This document shows, piece by piece, positions 8,221 to 16,412 of a DNA stretch of 64,000 nt. Positions within the stretch are counted from its first letter, which is position 1. The number at the start of each line of letters is the position of its first letter. The translations under genes were made by a program, and so were the position numbers. Below the pieces are notes generated by a model that worked only from the letters and a program-made list of their open reading frames with translations, was not told where the DNA came from and did not search any database. The DNA is from DATEOR01 sp963841425 (GTDB lineage: Bacteria; Actinomycetota; Thermoleophilia; Gaiellales; Gaiellaceae): NCBI GenBank assembly GCA_963841425.1, contig CAWJCL010000002.1:1054001-1118000 (forward strand), in the 5' to 3' direction.

Positions 8221-9179
8221 CAGGCCCGATTCTCGTCATACCACCCGATGGTGCGCTCCAGGCCCTCCTCGAAGGAGGTGCGCGCTCGCCAGCCGAGCAG
8301 CTTCTGCGCCTTGTCGGTCGAGCCGATGTGGCGGTCCACCTGGCCGGGGCGCTCGGGCGTGTGCACCTTGAGCGAGGCGGGCTTCCCGAGGCGCTCGAGC
8401 ACGAGGTCGGCGATCTCCTCGACGGAGATGTCCCGGCCGGTGGCGATGTTGACGACCTCGCCCGCGACCGCATCAGCGTCCGCCTCGATGACCGAGTCCA
8501 CTGCCTCGGCGACGTCCTCCACGAAGACCCAGTCGCGGCTCGCATGCCCGTCGCCGTGGACGGTCAGCGGCTCGTCCCTGAGCGCCTGGGTGATGAAGCG
8601 CGGCACGACCTTTTCAGGGTGCTGGTGCGGCCCGTAGTTGTTGAACGGGCGCACGATCGTGATCGGGAGCCCGTAGGTGACGAAGTAGGAGTACGCGAGC
8701 CGGTCGGCACCGGCCTTCGTCGCGGCGTAGGGGCTGCGCGGGTTGAGCGGGTGCTCCTCGTGCATGGGTGCGCACTCGGCCGTGCCGTAGACCTCGCTCG
8801 AGGAGAAGAGGATGAAGCGCTCGACCGGCGTGCGCCTGATCGCGTCGAGGAGGATCTGGGTGCCCTCGACGTTCGTGGTCACGAACTCGGAAGCGCCCTT
8901 CTCGATCGACTTCTCGACGTGCGACTCCGCGGCCGCGTTCACGATCACGTCGACGCCCGCGACGATCTCGCCGACCAGCTCGGGGTCGCGGATGTCGCCG
9001 TGCACGAACGAGAGCCGCTCATGCCCCATGACGTCGGCGAGGTTGTCCATGTTCCCCGCGTAGGTGAGGGCGTCGAGCGAGATCACCTCGTGGGAGGTGG
9101 ACATGAGGAGGTGGCGCACGAGGTTCGAGGAGATGAACCCGGCGCCGCCGGTGACGAGGACTCGCTTGGCTCTCTTCAC
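8175..9179 (-). CDS. NAD-dependent nucleotide-sugar 4,6-dehydratase/epimerase (LegB/RmlB-like)
   Basis: 334-residue short-chain dehydrogenase of the extended type. The cofactor loop is TGGAGFIS (10-17), the active site SSSEVYG (126-132) with YAATK (Y151, K155), followed by the substrate region VRPFNNYGPHQHPEKVVPR. SSSEVYGTA resembles LegB-type UDP-GlcNAc dehydratases more than classical RmlB (STDEVYG). GTG 9179 overlaps the upstream TGA (GTGA). Product and nucleotide are not certain, but coupling to an aminotransferase implies a 4-amino-4,6-dideoxy sugar route. Confidence 0.88.
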   Translation of the reverse strand: MKRAKRVLVTGGAGFISSNLVRHLLMSTSHEVISLDALTYAGNMDNLADVMGHERLSFVHGDIRDPELVGEIVAGVDVIVNAAAESHVEKSIEKGASEFVTTNVEGTQILLDAIRRTPVERFILFSSSEVYGTAECAPMHEEHPLNPRSPYAATKAGADRLAYSYFVTYGLPITIVRPFNNYGPHQHPEKVVPRFITQALRDEPLTVHGDGHASRDWVFVEDVAEAVDSVIEADADAVAGEVVNIATGRDISVEEIADLVLERLGKPASLKVHTPERPGQVDRHIGSTDKAQKLLGWRARTSFEEGLERTIGWYDENRAWWESPLRTDNAVFSS

Positions 9180-10147
9180 AAAAGTTCCTTTTCGATCGTG
9201 TAGAGCGGGCGCCCCTCGACGTCCCGCTGGATCCGTCCAAGGTACTCCCCGACGAGCGCGAGTATGAATCCCTGCACCGCGAGGACCCCGAGGACGAGGC
9301 CCGCGAGATAGAGCTGGCCCGGGAAATCGCCGTTCAGCACCCAGACGACCGTCGCCCACACCGCGACGACGAGCGAGAGCGTGCCGCAGAGAACTCCGAG
9401 GAGCACCCCGGCCCACTGGATCGGCTGGGGCCAGAAGCCGGCGAGCACGTGGAGGGCGAGCCGCGTCAGGCGGAGAGGCGAGTAGCGCGAGCTGTCTTCG
9501 CGGGCGCGGTGGTCGAGGTCGATCTCGACGGCACGGGCGCCTGCTGCGAGTACGAGCGCCTTGGTGAACTTCTGCTTGCCGATCACGCCGAGGACGGGAG
9601 TGAGCGCAGCGCGCGAGTAGGCGTTGTAGGCACAGCCGAAGTCGGAGATGTCGGCCGCGGTGAAGCGGCGCAACATCCCGTTGATGAGCTTCGAAGGGAG
9701 CGTGCGCCCCCAGGAGTCTTCGCGACCCTTGCGCCGGCCGGATGCGACGTCGGCGCCGTTCGCGACGGCGCCGATCAGCTTCGGGAGGTCAGAGGGCTGG
9801 TTCTGCAAATCTCCGTCCATCGTGACGACGATGTCGCCGCGGGCGCGGACGAGGCCCGCGTGCATCGCCGGATGCTGGCCGAAGTTGCGCTTGAAACGCA
9901 CCGCCTTGACCCGCGCGTCGCCCGCGTGGAGGCGCTCGATCGTCGCCCATGTGCCGTCGCGCGAGCCGTCGTCCACGACGATGACCTCGAACGTGCGCGA
10001 GTCTCGCTCGAGGACCTCGACAGCCTGCGCCACGACCTGCTCGACGGTTCGTTCCTCGTCGAAGACGGGCACGACGAGAGAGACGTCAGGACGATCGTCC
10101 TCCGTAAAATCTGGCAGCGGTCGCGGATACAGCTCTGTATCTGCCAT
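9176..10147 (-). CDS. GT2 glycosyltransferase, ArnC/GtrB-like polyprenyl-phosphate transferase
   Basis: 323 residues: GT-A domain with PVFDEE (27-32), VVDDGS (57-62) and DGDLQ (111-115), then two transmembrane helices at about 245-310. This is the ArnC/GtrB/DPM1 layout, in which a sugar is moved from a nucleotide to a polyprenyl phosphate on the cytoplasmic face. It heads the dehydratase, ATP-grasp, aminotransferase and flippase series, so it may load that amino sugar on lipid for export. ATG 10147 lies 8 bases after a TAGCCT element. Confidence 0.9.
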   Translation of the reverse strand: MADTELYPRPLPDFTEDDRPDVSLVVPVFDEERTVEQVVAQAVEVLERDSRTFEVIVVDDGSRDGTWATIERLHAGDARVKAVRFKRNFGQHPAMHAGLVRARGDIVVTMDGDLQNQPSDLPKLIGAVANGADVASGRRKGREDSWGRTLPSKLINGMLRRFTAADISDFGCAYNAYSRAALTPVLGVIGKQKFTKALVLAAGARAVEIDLDHRAREDSSRYSPLRLTRLALHVLAGFWPQPIQWAGVLLGVLCGTLSLVVAVWATVVWVLNGDFPGQLYLAGLVLGVLAVQGFILALVGEYLGRIQRDVEGRPLYTIEKELL

Positions 10148-10155
10148 CGCGCAGC

Positions 10156-10165
10156 AGGCTACCAT
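10156..10165. promoter_or_regulatory. Overlapping divergent -10 elements (TAGCCT minus, TACCAT plus)
   Basis: Complement of 10156-10161 reads TAGCCT, 8 bases before ATG 10147. TACCAT at 10160-10165 on the plus strand lies 32 bases before ATG 10198, which has a strong AAAGGGAGG Shine-Dalgarno. The two elements share two bases, so the divergent genes may compete for polymerase. Confidence 0.4.
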
Positions 10166-10197
10166 CAGCACGATCTCGGACAACCCAAAGGGAGGCC

Positions 10198-11001
10198 ATG
10201 GACTCCAGGCTGGCGGAACGGGTCGAATTGATCGAACAGGACGACCGTCACGGGGCGAGCTGGCTCGCTCGTGAGGCGGTCGAGGCCGTGTGCGAGGCGG
10301 TGGAGCTCGGCGAGGACCCGGTCGCGCTGGCGCAGCGGATCGTGCGCGCGCGGCCGGCGATGGGCGCGATCGCGGGGGCGCTCGGACGGGTCCTCGTCTC
10401 CGGGCGAAGCGACGAGCAGATCGTCGAGGAGGCACGGGCGGTCATCGAAGGCCGCGAGCGGGCGAGCAAGGCAATCGCGGTCCTCCTCTCGCCGCACATC
10501 CAGGGCACCGTCATGACACACTCGAACTCGGCGACGGTGCGCGAGGCGGTTGAGCACACGCCTCCCGATCGAATGGTCTGCACGGTCTCGGAGCCGGGCG
10601 AGGAAGGACGCGAGCTCGTCGAAGCCCTTCGCGGCCATGAGCTCGCCGTCGACATCGTCGACGACACCGACGCGGAGCACGCGGTCGGCACCGTCGACCT
10701 GCTCCTCCTCGGGGCGGACACGGTCTTCCGCGACGGTTCCCTGGTGAACAAGGTCGGCACGTCCGGGCTGGCCAAAGCGGCGAAGAAGGCGGGCGTGCCC
10801 GTGATCGTGGCATGCGAGGTGATCAAGCTCGCGCCCGAGGATCCGCGCGACCCGGGGGAGGAGCGCTTCGAGCTCACCTCGCCGAAGCACATCGACCTCT
10901 ACGTCACCGAGGAAGGCGAGGTCCCGCCGCAGGACATCGCGGCGGTCATCGACCGCACGCCGTTCCTGCACGACGGCTACCAGCTCCTGCTGGCGGACTA
11001 G
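10198..11001 (+). CDS. eIF-2B/MtnA/ribose-1,5-bisphosphate isomerase family protein
   Basis: 267 residues with the IF-2B fold signature LLLLGADTVFRDGSLVNKVGT read in two parts: GAD at 172-174 and NKVGT at 184-188, preceded by THSNSATV near 107-114. The family comprises eIF-2B regulatory subunits, methylthioribose-1-phosphate isomerase and ribose-1,5-bisphosphate isomerase. A bacterial member this short is most likely a sugar-phosphate isomerase, but no pathway partner is adjacent. A strong AAAGGGAGG site lies just before the ATG. It converges with the propeller gene, sharing the CTAG stop. Confidence 0.8.
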   Translation: MDSRLAERVELIEQDDRHGASWLAREAVEAVCEAVELGEDPVALAQRIVRARPAMGAIAGALGRVLVSGRSDEQIVEEARAVIEGRERASKAIAVLLSPHIQGTVMTHSNSATVREAVEHTPPDRMVCTVSEPGEEGRELVEALRGHELAVDIVDDTDAEHAVGTVDLLLLGADTVFRDGSLVNKVGTSGLAKAAKKAGVPVIVACEVIKLAPEDPRDPGEERFELTSPKHIDLYVTEEGEVPPQDIAAVIDRTPFLHDGYQLLLAD

Positions 11002-12242
11002 CCGGGGATCAACCCGTACAAACGCTTGTAGCCGGCGAGGTACACCCGCTTTCGGTCGGCGACGACCGGGCTGTACTTGCCGTCGTCGAACTCCCAGAGC
11101 CTCTTTCCCGTCCGGGCGTCGAGGCCGAATGTCTTCTCCTCGAGCGTGGAGAAGTAGACGACTCCGTCGAGCACGGTCGGCGCGCCCGAGATCTCCCCGC
11201 CCGCGTCGAACGACCACTTGACGTCCCCGGAGCCCGCATCGAGGGCGTAGAAGCGCTTGCTGTAGGAGCCCACGTAGACCGTCTTCTGCCAGACCGCGGC
11301 CGAGGAGTACACGTAGCCGCCGGTTGCCTTCGCCCAGAGCAGATGGCCGCTGTCCTGGCCGAAGGCGTAGACGCGCCCGTCCGTGTTCCCGATGAAGACG
11401 CGCCCGTACGCAACCGTCGGCGTGGCGTAGAAGTTCGCCGTCCCGCTCGCCGACCAGCGGAGCTTCCCGGTGCGCGCGTCGACCGCGTAGACCTTGTTGT
11501 CATAGGACGCGAAGAAGAGGGTGCCGCGGGCGTAGGCCGGCCCGGCCTTCACCTGGTCGCCGGTCGGGAACGTCCAGACAGCCTTGTGCGTCGCCACGTC
11601 GACCGCGTACATCTTCTTGTCCCAGGAGCCGAAGTAGAGGAGGTTCCCGACGACGAGCGGCGAGGTCTCCACCACGCCGGCCTCGAAGCGCCAGAGCTCG
11701 CGTCCGGTGTCGGGGTCGATAGCCACGACGTAGCCGGCCGCGTCCTGCTTGTGCTTCCGGCACGGGAACGGGTCCATGAGCGGCTGGTAGATGACGCGAT
11801 CCCCCACCGTGGGCGAGGCTGCGATGCAGCGGGAGAAGTTCTTCTGCCAGACGACGCGGCCCGTCTCGGCGTCCACGGCGAGAAAGCGGCCGTCATTCGC
11901 CCCGACGTAGACCCGGCCGTATGCGACGACGGGCGGGAACTCGAGCAGGCTGCCGGTTCCCTTGTCCCACGCGGTCTCGAAGGGCGGGCGCAGGTCGAAC
12001 CCCGGCGCATACCGCGTACGCTGCTCGTCGTAGCCGTACGTGGGCCACGGGACCTTACGGACGACCTTCTCGGGCCTCGTCGTCGCACCGGGCTCCTCCA
12101 TCGTCTCGAACTCGACGGTGCTCGAGCCGCGGATCGTCCCCGGACTGCGCTGCTGCCAGACGACGTAGCCGGCGACGGCCATCCCGGCGCCGAGCACCAG
12201 GACGAGCGCGACGATCGCGAGGATCCAGCGCCGTCTGGTCAT
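10998..12242 (-). CDS. Membrane-anchored PQQ-like beta-propeller protein
   Basis: 414 residues. A single N-terminal anchor (WILAIVALVLVLGAGMAVAG) is followed by tandem PQQ-enzyme repeats of the type VYVGANDGRFLAVDAETGRVVW and SWDKKMYAVDVATHKAVW. The repeats would form a seven- or eight-bladed extracytoplasmic propeller. No quinoprotein catalytic residues can be assigned, so a BamB-like scaffold or binding role is as likely as an enzyme. ATG 12242 overlaps the upstream TGA (ATGA), and the two propeller genes are tandem paralogues. Confidence 0.85.
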   Translation of the reverse strand: MTRRRWILAIVALVLVLGAGMAVAGYVVWQQRSPGTIRGSSTVEFETMEEPGATTRPEKVVRKVPWPTYGYDEQRTRYAPGFDLRPPFETAWDKGTGSLLEFPPVVAYGRVYVGANDGRFLAVDAETGRVVWQKNFSRCIAASPTVGDRVIYQPLMDPFPCRKHKQDAAGYVVAIDPDTGRELWRFEAGVVETSPLVVGNLLYFGSWDKKMYAVDVATHKAVWTFPTGDQVKAGPAYARGTLFFASYDNKVYAVDARTGKLRWSASGTANFYATPTVAYGRVFIGNTDGRVYAFGQDSGHLLWAKATGGYVYSSAAVWQKTVYVGSYSKRFYALDAGSGDVKWSFDAGGEISGAPTVLDGVVYFSTLEEKTFGLDARTGKRLWEFDDGKYSPVVADRKRVYLAGYKRLYGLIPG

Positions 12243-13666
12243 CGGCGCTTGTGCTCGACTGCGAAGAGCTCGGTCGCTCCGTGCAGAAGGAGCCGCTCGC
12301 CGCTCCCCGAGACCGGCACGTACTTGCCGTGCGGAAAGGTCCACACCGTGTTGCCGGTCTTCCAGTTCCAGGCCGAGGTGCGGCCCTCGAGGCTGGCGGC
12401 GTAGACCAGGCCGTCCACGACCTGCACCGCTCCGGAGACGCGCCCACCCGCCGCCCGCGTCCAGAGGACGTGGCCCGAGCCGGCCGACACCGCGTAGACG
12501 AGCCCGTTGTAGGCGCCGAAGTACACCCGTCCCTTATAGGCGGCGGGCGACGAGTAGACGTAGGAGCCGGCGGAGATGCGCCAGAGGAGGCGGCCGTTCT
12601 TCGCGGAGAGCGCGGAGAGCCCGGAGAAGACCGAAGGCGCGAAGACGCGGCCGCCCGCGACCGCGACCGTCCCGTAGACCCGGCCGCCCGCGCTTCCGCG
12701 CCAGAGCACACGGCCGTTCCGCGAGTCGAGGGCGAACACCCGGCCCGCATAGTCGCCGAAGTAGAGCCTCGAGCCGACGAGCGCCGGGCTCGACGTGATC
12801 TTCACGCCGCCGTGGAAGACCCACCGAGGCTTGTGCGTGTCGAGGTCGAGCGCGTAGACGTTCCCGTTCGTCGCGCCGAAGTACGCCACTCCGCCCCTGA
12901 TCACGGGCGAGGGCTCGGTCAGCCCGGTGTAGTAGCGCCAGCGCAGCTTCCCGGTCTCGAGCGATCGCACCGTGACGTAGCCGGGCTGCATCGACGTCGA
13001 GACGAGGATGCCCCGCTCGGGGTCGACGGCCGGAGACGACGCCATGAGCGAGCCGACGTCGCGCTTCCAGAGCACGCGGCCGTTGCGCATCGAGATCGCG
13101 CGGAGCATGCCGCCCATCGTGTGGACGTATGCGACCCCTTCCCACGTCGTAGCGGGGAACTCCATCAATCCTCCGAGGTCCCGCCTCCACGCAATCCGAA
13201 ACGGCGGACGCACCTTGATCGCCCCCTGCGCCTGGGTGCGGGCCGGGTTCGCTCCGTAGAGCGGCCACTGGAGTGCGGGCCGCCAGACCTCGACCCGATG
13301 GGCGAGTTTCGTCCGGAAGTCGAGCTTCACAGTGCGCGCGGCGTAGCCGGGCGCGGAGACGAGGACCTCGTAGCGGTGCCGGGGGATGCCGAGAGCCGCC
13401 ACACCCCTGGGCGTCGCCCTGACCGCGGCGCCGCGGGCGACGACCCGGGCTCGCCGGACCGCCTTGCCCGTGTCCCCGTCCACGACGTGGACAGCGGTTG
13501 CAGGAGGCGGGGGCGGCGCGGACGGGGTGCTCTCCGTGGTGGCGTAGCGAGCCGTGTCCGCGGCCACGGGCTGGTCGCCCTCGCCGTAGCAGGCCGAGGC
13601 GCCCACGACGAGCGCGGCCAGCAAGGCAGGCGCCGCAGCGAGACGAAAGCGAGAGGAATGAACCAT
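12239..13666 (-). CDS. Secreted PQQ-like beta-propeller protein with N-terminal CnaB-like domain
   Basis: 475 residues. The signal peptide ends at a weak lipobox (GASAC), so it may be a lipoprotein; a Pro-rich linker follows (SAPPPPPATAV). Residues about 58-115 (VHVVDGDTGKAVRRARVV; YEVLVSAPGYAARTVKLDF) look like a carboxypeptidase-regulatory/CnaB-type beta sandwich. The remainder is PQQ-type repeats such as YFGATNGNVYALDLDTHKPRW. It is coupled to a second propeller and lies within a glycan cluster, which suggests a cell-surface role. No catalytic claim is possible. Confidence 0.85.
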   Translation of the reverse strand: MVHSSRFRLAAAPALLAALVVGASACYGEGDQPVAADTARYATTESTPSAPPPPPATAVHVVDGDTGKAVRRARVVARGAAVRATPRGVAALGIPRHRYEVLVSAPGYAARTVKLDFRTKLAHRVEVWRPALQWPLYGANPARTQAQGAIKVRPPFRIAWRRDLGGLMEFPATTWEGVAYVHTMGGMLRAISMRNGRVLWKRDVGSLMASSPAVDPERGILVSTSMQPGYVTVRSLETGKLRWRYYTGLTEPSPVIRGGVAYFGATNGNVYALDLDTHKPRWVFHGGVKITSSPALVGSRLYFGDYAGRVFALDSRNGRVLWRGSAGGRVYGTVAVAGGRVFAPSVFSGLSALSAKNGRLLWRISAGSYVYSSPAAYKGRVYFGAYNGLVYAVSAGSGHVLWTRAAGGRVSGAVQVVDGLVYAASLEGRTSAWNWKTGNTVWTFPHGKYVPVSGSGERLLLHGATELFAVEHKRR

Positions 13667-13706
13667 CCGGGCCCGGGAGAAAAGGGTATCGAGGGCGCCC
13701 GAAGGC

Positions 13707-14672
13707 CTACTGCGACAACCGCGAGAGCGTGCCGTCCTCGCGGCGCACGAGGCAGGTCTCGGAGAAGAACCGCGTCATGATGACGCCTGCCCGAAACTCG
13801 CCCACCCGCGGCTCGGGCCTTTCCCCGCGTGCGAGCGCCAACGAAAGGGCCGGGTACTCGCTCCCGGCCGCGAGCGGAAGCGGGAAGGCACCGCCGAAGC
13901 GCAGGTTCACATCGGTCACCATGCAGTTGCCCGGCGCGGCGCGGAAGCACTGCACTGTCGCGGGGCCGACGACCCCGAGCGCCTCGCTGACGTCGCGCCC
14001 GAGTGCGACGAGCTCGTCGTCGGCGATCGTCATTCCCTTGATCGACTCGCCCCCCTTCGACTCGATCATCGTTCGCGGAATCGCGTTCAGGCAGCGGCCC
14101 TCGACGTCGCAGAAGACGTCTATGGAGAACTCCTCGCCGGCGCAGACCTGCTGCACGAACGACTCCGCCGGGGTGCGCGCGAGGAAGAAGCCGAGCTCCT
14201 CCCGGTTCTCCGCGCGGAAGATGTTGCGCGAACCGAAGCCCCGGCGCGCCTTCACGAGGACCGGAAAGGGGAGGTCCGCGGGCAGCTCGCCAGGGAGCCA
14301 AGCGGTGGGCGAGCCGATGCCGCGCTCCTCCAGGAAGAGGTGCGTCAGGTACTTGTCGTTCGTCCGCTCGGCCACCTCGGCGTCGGGCAGGAGCACGAGC
14401 GCGCCGAGCTCCGTTCGATGCCCGGCCAGGATCGTCAGGTCGAGGTCGGTGAGGGGCACGATCAGCTCGACGCCGTGCTGGGCGACTGCCGCGGCAAGAG
14501 CGGGCACGTAGCCGGGGTCGTCGATCCGCGGCGCGAGGACGTACCGGTCGGCGGCGTAGAGCGCGGGCGCGAGCGGGTTCAGGTCGGCCGCGACCGTCTC
14601 GGCACCGGCGCGGCCGAAGGCGGTGACGATGTCGACGCGCTGTCCGGCGCACGTGAAGAGGACGGCGGTCAA
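13707..14672 (-). CDS. ATP-grasp protein, carbamoyl-phosphate-synthase-like
   Basis: 321 residues. An N-terminal pre-ATP-grasp fold (VLFTCAGQRVDIVTAFGRAG) precedes the ATP-grasp core (FPVLVKARRGFGSRNIFRA; CAGEEFSIDVFCD; VTDVNLRFGGAFPL). Similar stand-alone proteins occur in capsule and amino-sugar loci, where they modify a sugar or attach an acyl group; the substrate is not predictable. The start appears to be TTG 14672, sharing TTGA with the stop of the sugar transferase upstream, so the two are coupled. This is the second ATP-grasp protein of the window. Confidence 0.85.
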   Translation of the reverse strand: MTAVLFTCAGQRVDIVTAFGRAGAETVAADLNPLAPALYAADRYVLAPRIDDPGYVPALAAAVAQHGVELIVPLTDLDLTILAGHRTELGALVLLPDAEVAERTNDKYLTHLFLEERGIGSPTAWLPGELPADLPFPVLVKARRGFGSRNIFRAENREELGFFLARTPAESFVQQVCAGEEFSIDVFCDVEGRCLNAIPRTMIESKGGESIKGMTIADDELVALGRDVSEALGVVGPATVQCFRAAPGNCMVTDVNLRFGGAFPLPLAAGSEYPALSLALARGERPEPRVGEFRAGVIMTRFFSETCLVRREDGTLSRLSQ

Positions 14673-15250
14673 CCCTGCCGCCAGCCGCCGGTGTCGCCGC
14701 GGTAGGTGCCGCTGAAGAGGACGCGCGGCGTCCGCGCCATGATCTTGAGGTCGAGCCAGGCCGAGCGGTGCTCGACATACCAGAGGTCGAGCTCGATGCG
14801 ATCCGTCCAGAGGAGCCTCGCGCGGCCGTTCACCTGCGCCCAGCCGGTGAGGCCGGGCTTCACGTCGAGGCGCTTCCGCTGCCGCGACGTGTACTGCTCG
14901 ACCTGGTAGGCGAGCGTGGGGCGCGGCCCGACGAGGCTCATCTCGCCGTGGAGGACGTTCCAGAGCTGCGGCAGCTCGTCCACCGAGAGCCGGCGCAGAA
15001 CCCGCCCGACGCGCGTGATGCGCGGATCGGCGTAGTCCACCGCCCAGCCGGCACCCTCCGTCTCGGCGCCGGGAATCATCGTGCGCAGCTTGACGAGATC
15101 GAACTCCTCGCCGTGGCGCCCCACCCGGCGCTGGCGGTAGAAGACCGGGCCGCCGTCGTCCAGCTTGATCGCGAGGGCGGCGATGCCGACCAGCGGGCTC
15201 GCAAACGCGAGCCCTATGCCCGCCCCGACGACGTCGACCGCCCGCTTCAC
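14669..15250 (-). CDS. Undecaprenyl-phosphate sugar-phosphate transferase (bacterial sugar transferase, PglC-like)
   Basis: 193 residues, the size of monotopic PglC-type initiating enzymes. It has an N-terminal membrane segment (DVVGAGIGLAFASPLVGIAA), the core KLRTM, the conserved DELPQLWNVLHGEMSLVGPR block and PGLTGWAQVNGR. Such enzymes transfer a sugar 1-phosphate to undecaprenyl phosphate, starting glycan assembly. GTG 15250 overlaps the stop of the upstream GT2 (GTGA). A second priming transferase lies at 47345, so at least two glycans may be initiated here. Confidence 0.93.
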   Translation of the reverse strand: MKRAVDVVGAGIGLAFASPLVGIAALAIKLDDGGPVFYRQRRVGRHGEEFDLVKLRTMIPGAETEGAGWAVDYADPRITRVGRVLRRLSVDELPQLWNVLHGEMSLVGPRPTLAYQVEQYTSRQRKRLDVKPGLTGWAQVNGRARLLWTDRIELDLWYVEHRSAWLDLKIMARTPRVLFSGTYRGDTGGWRQG

Positions 15251-16374
15251 CGCGTGCCCTCGACCTTCTCCCAGACGGGCGGCACGCCGAAGCGCGCGTA
15301 GCGGAAGAGCGCCGCGACCGTGGCCCACGTGACGAGGACGTAGTAGTAAGCGACCGCCGCGCCCGGAATCGGAATCCGGAGCCGGCCGGCGAGCGCGAGC
15401 ACGAGCAGCGCGACCTGGGCGGCCAGCACGAGCTCGTAGATGAGCCCACTCGTCACGAGGGCGGCGCTGGTCGCAAGCAAGACAACGTGCAGGAGCCCGC
15501 TCGCGTAGCGGAGGACGCGGTGCGCGAAGAGCTCGAAGGCATAGAGCGGCCCCACCCCGCGGAGCATCCCGCCTCGGACGAGGATGAGCCAGCAGTGCTC
15601 GAACATGCGGACCTTGCGGCCGTACTCGTGTTCGAGGTCGCGGGCGGGGCGGTCCCAGGCGCGCGCCTCGGAGTCGTACACCGCTCGCTTCCCCTGCTGG
15701 ACGGTCACGTACGGGAAGGTGAGGTCGTGTCCGAAACGCGGGTCGACCTCGACGTAGTCGGCCCGCCGCACCGCGTAGATCGCCCCGTTCCCGCCCGTGA
15801 TCGAGCCGGCCGCCGACTCGCGGCCGCGGAGCCAAAGCTCGTAGCGCCAGTAGAGGCCTTCGCGGTTCGTCCCTTCGGGCTTGCCGAAGGAGACCTTGCC
15901 GGCGACGTACCCCACCTTTGGGTCGGCAAGGCTGCGGACAAGCTTTCGGAGCGCGTCCGGCTCCCAGATCGAGCCCGCATCCGCGAAGGCGACGACCGCG
16001 GCGTCCACGGTGCGGACCGCCTCGTTTTGGGCCGCGACCTTGCCCCCGCGCGGGCAGCGGACGAGCCGCACGCGGCCGTCCCGCCGGGCGAGCTGCTCGA
16101 CGATCGCGTCCATGCCGTCGGTGGAGGCGTCGGAGGCGACGACGACCTCGAGCTCGCCCGGGTAATCCTGCGCGAGCAGGCTCGCGACGAGTCGCTCGAT
16201 GACCCCTTCCTCGTTGTACGCGGCGACCACGACGGCGACGCTCGGCGCGACGTCCTCCTTCGCCACCCGCTTCCTGCGCACGGCGGCGAGCGCCGCGACG
16301 AAGAAGGGGTAGCCCACGTGCGCCCAGAGGATCGCGCCGAGGCTGGCCCAGAAGAGGATTTCGAGGATGATCAC
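15247..16374 (-). CDS. Membrane GT2 glycosyltransferase
   Basis: About 375 residues from GTG 16374. An N-terminal helix (LEILFWASLGAILWAHVGY) precedes the GT2 core: VVVAAYNEEG, VVASDASTDGMD and AFADAGSIWEPDAL. GNGAIYAVRR and three or four C-terminal helices follow. The layout matches hyaluronan synthase/cellulose synthase-like or exopolysaccharide GT2 proteins. The start is uncertain, as no clear ribosome site is seen and CTG or other codons lie upstream in frame. It is coupled to the sugar-phosphate transferase and probably adds an early sugar. Confidence 0.88.
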   Translation of the reverse strand: MIILEILFWASLGAILWAHVGYPFFVAALAAVRRKRVAKEDVAPSVAVVVAAYNEEGVIERLVASLLAQDYPGELEVVVASDASTDGMDAIVEQLARRDGRVRLVRCPRGGKVAAQNEAVRTVDAAVVAFADAGSIWEPDALRKLVRSLADPKVGYVAGKVSFGKPEGTNREGLYWRYELWLRGRESAAGSITGGNGAIYAVRRADYVEVDPRFGHDLTFPYVTVQQGKRAVYDSEARAWDRPARDLEHEYGRKVRMFEHCWLILVRGGMLRGVGPLYAFELFAHRVLRYASGLLHVVLLATSAALVTSGLIYELVLAAQVALLVLALAGRLRIPIPGAAVAYYYVLVTWATVAALFRYARFGVPPVWEKVEGTR

Positions 16375-16412
16375 CGCGGAGCGGATCGTACCCGTGCCGA
16401 TTTGCAGGGCAT

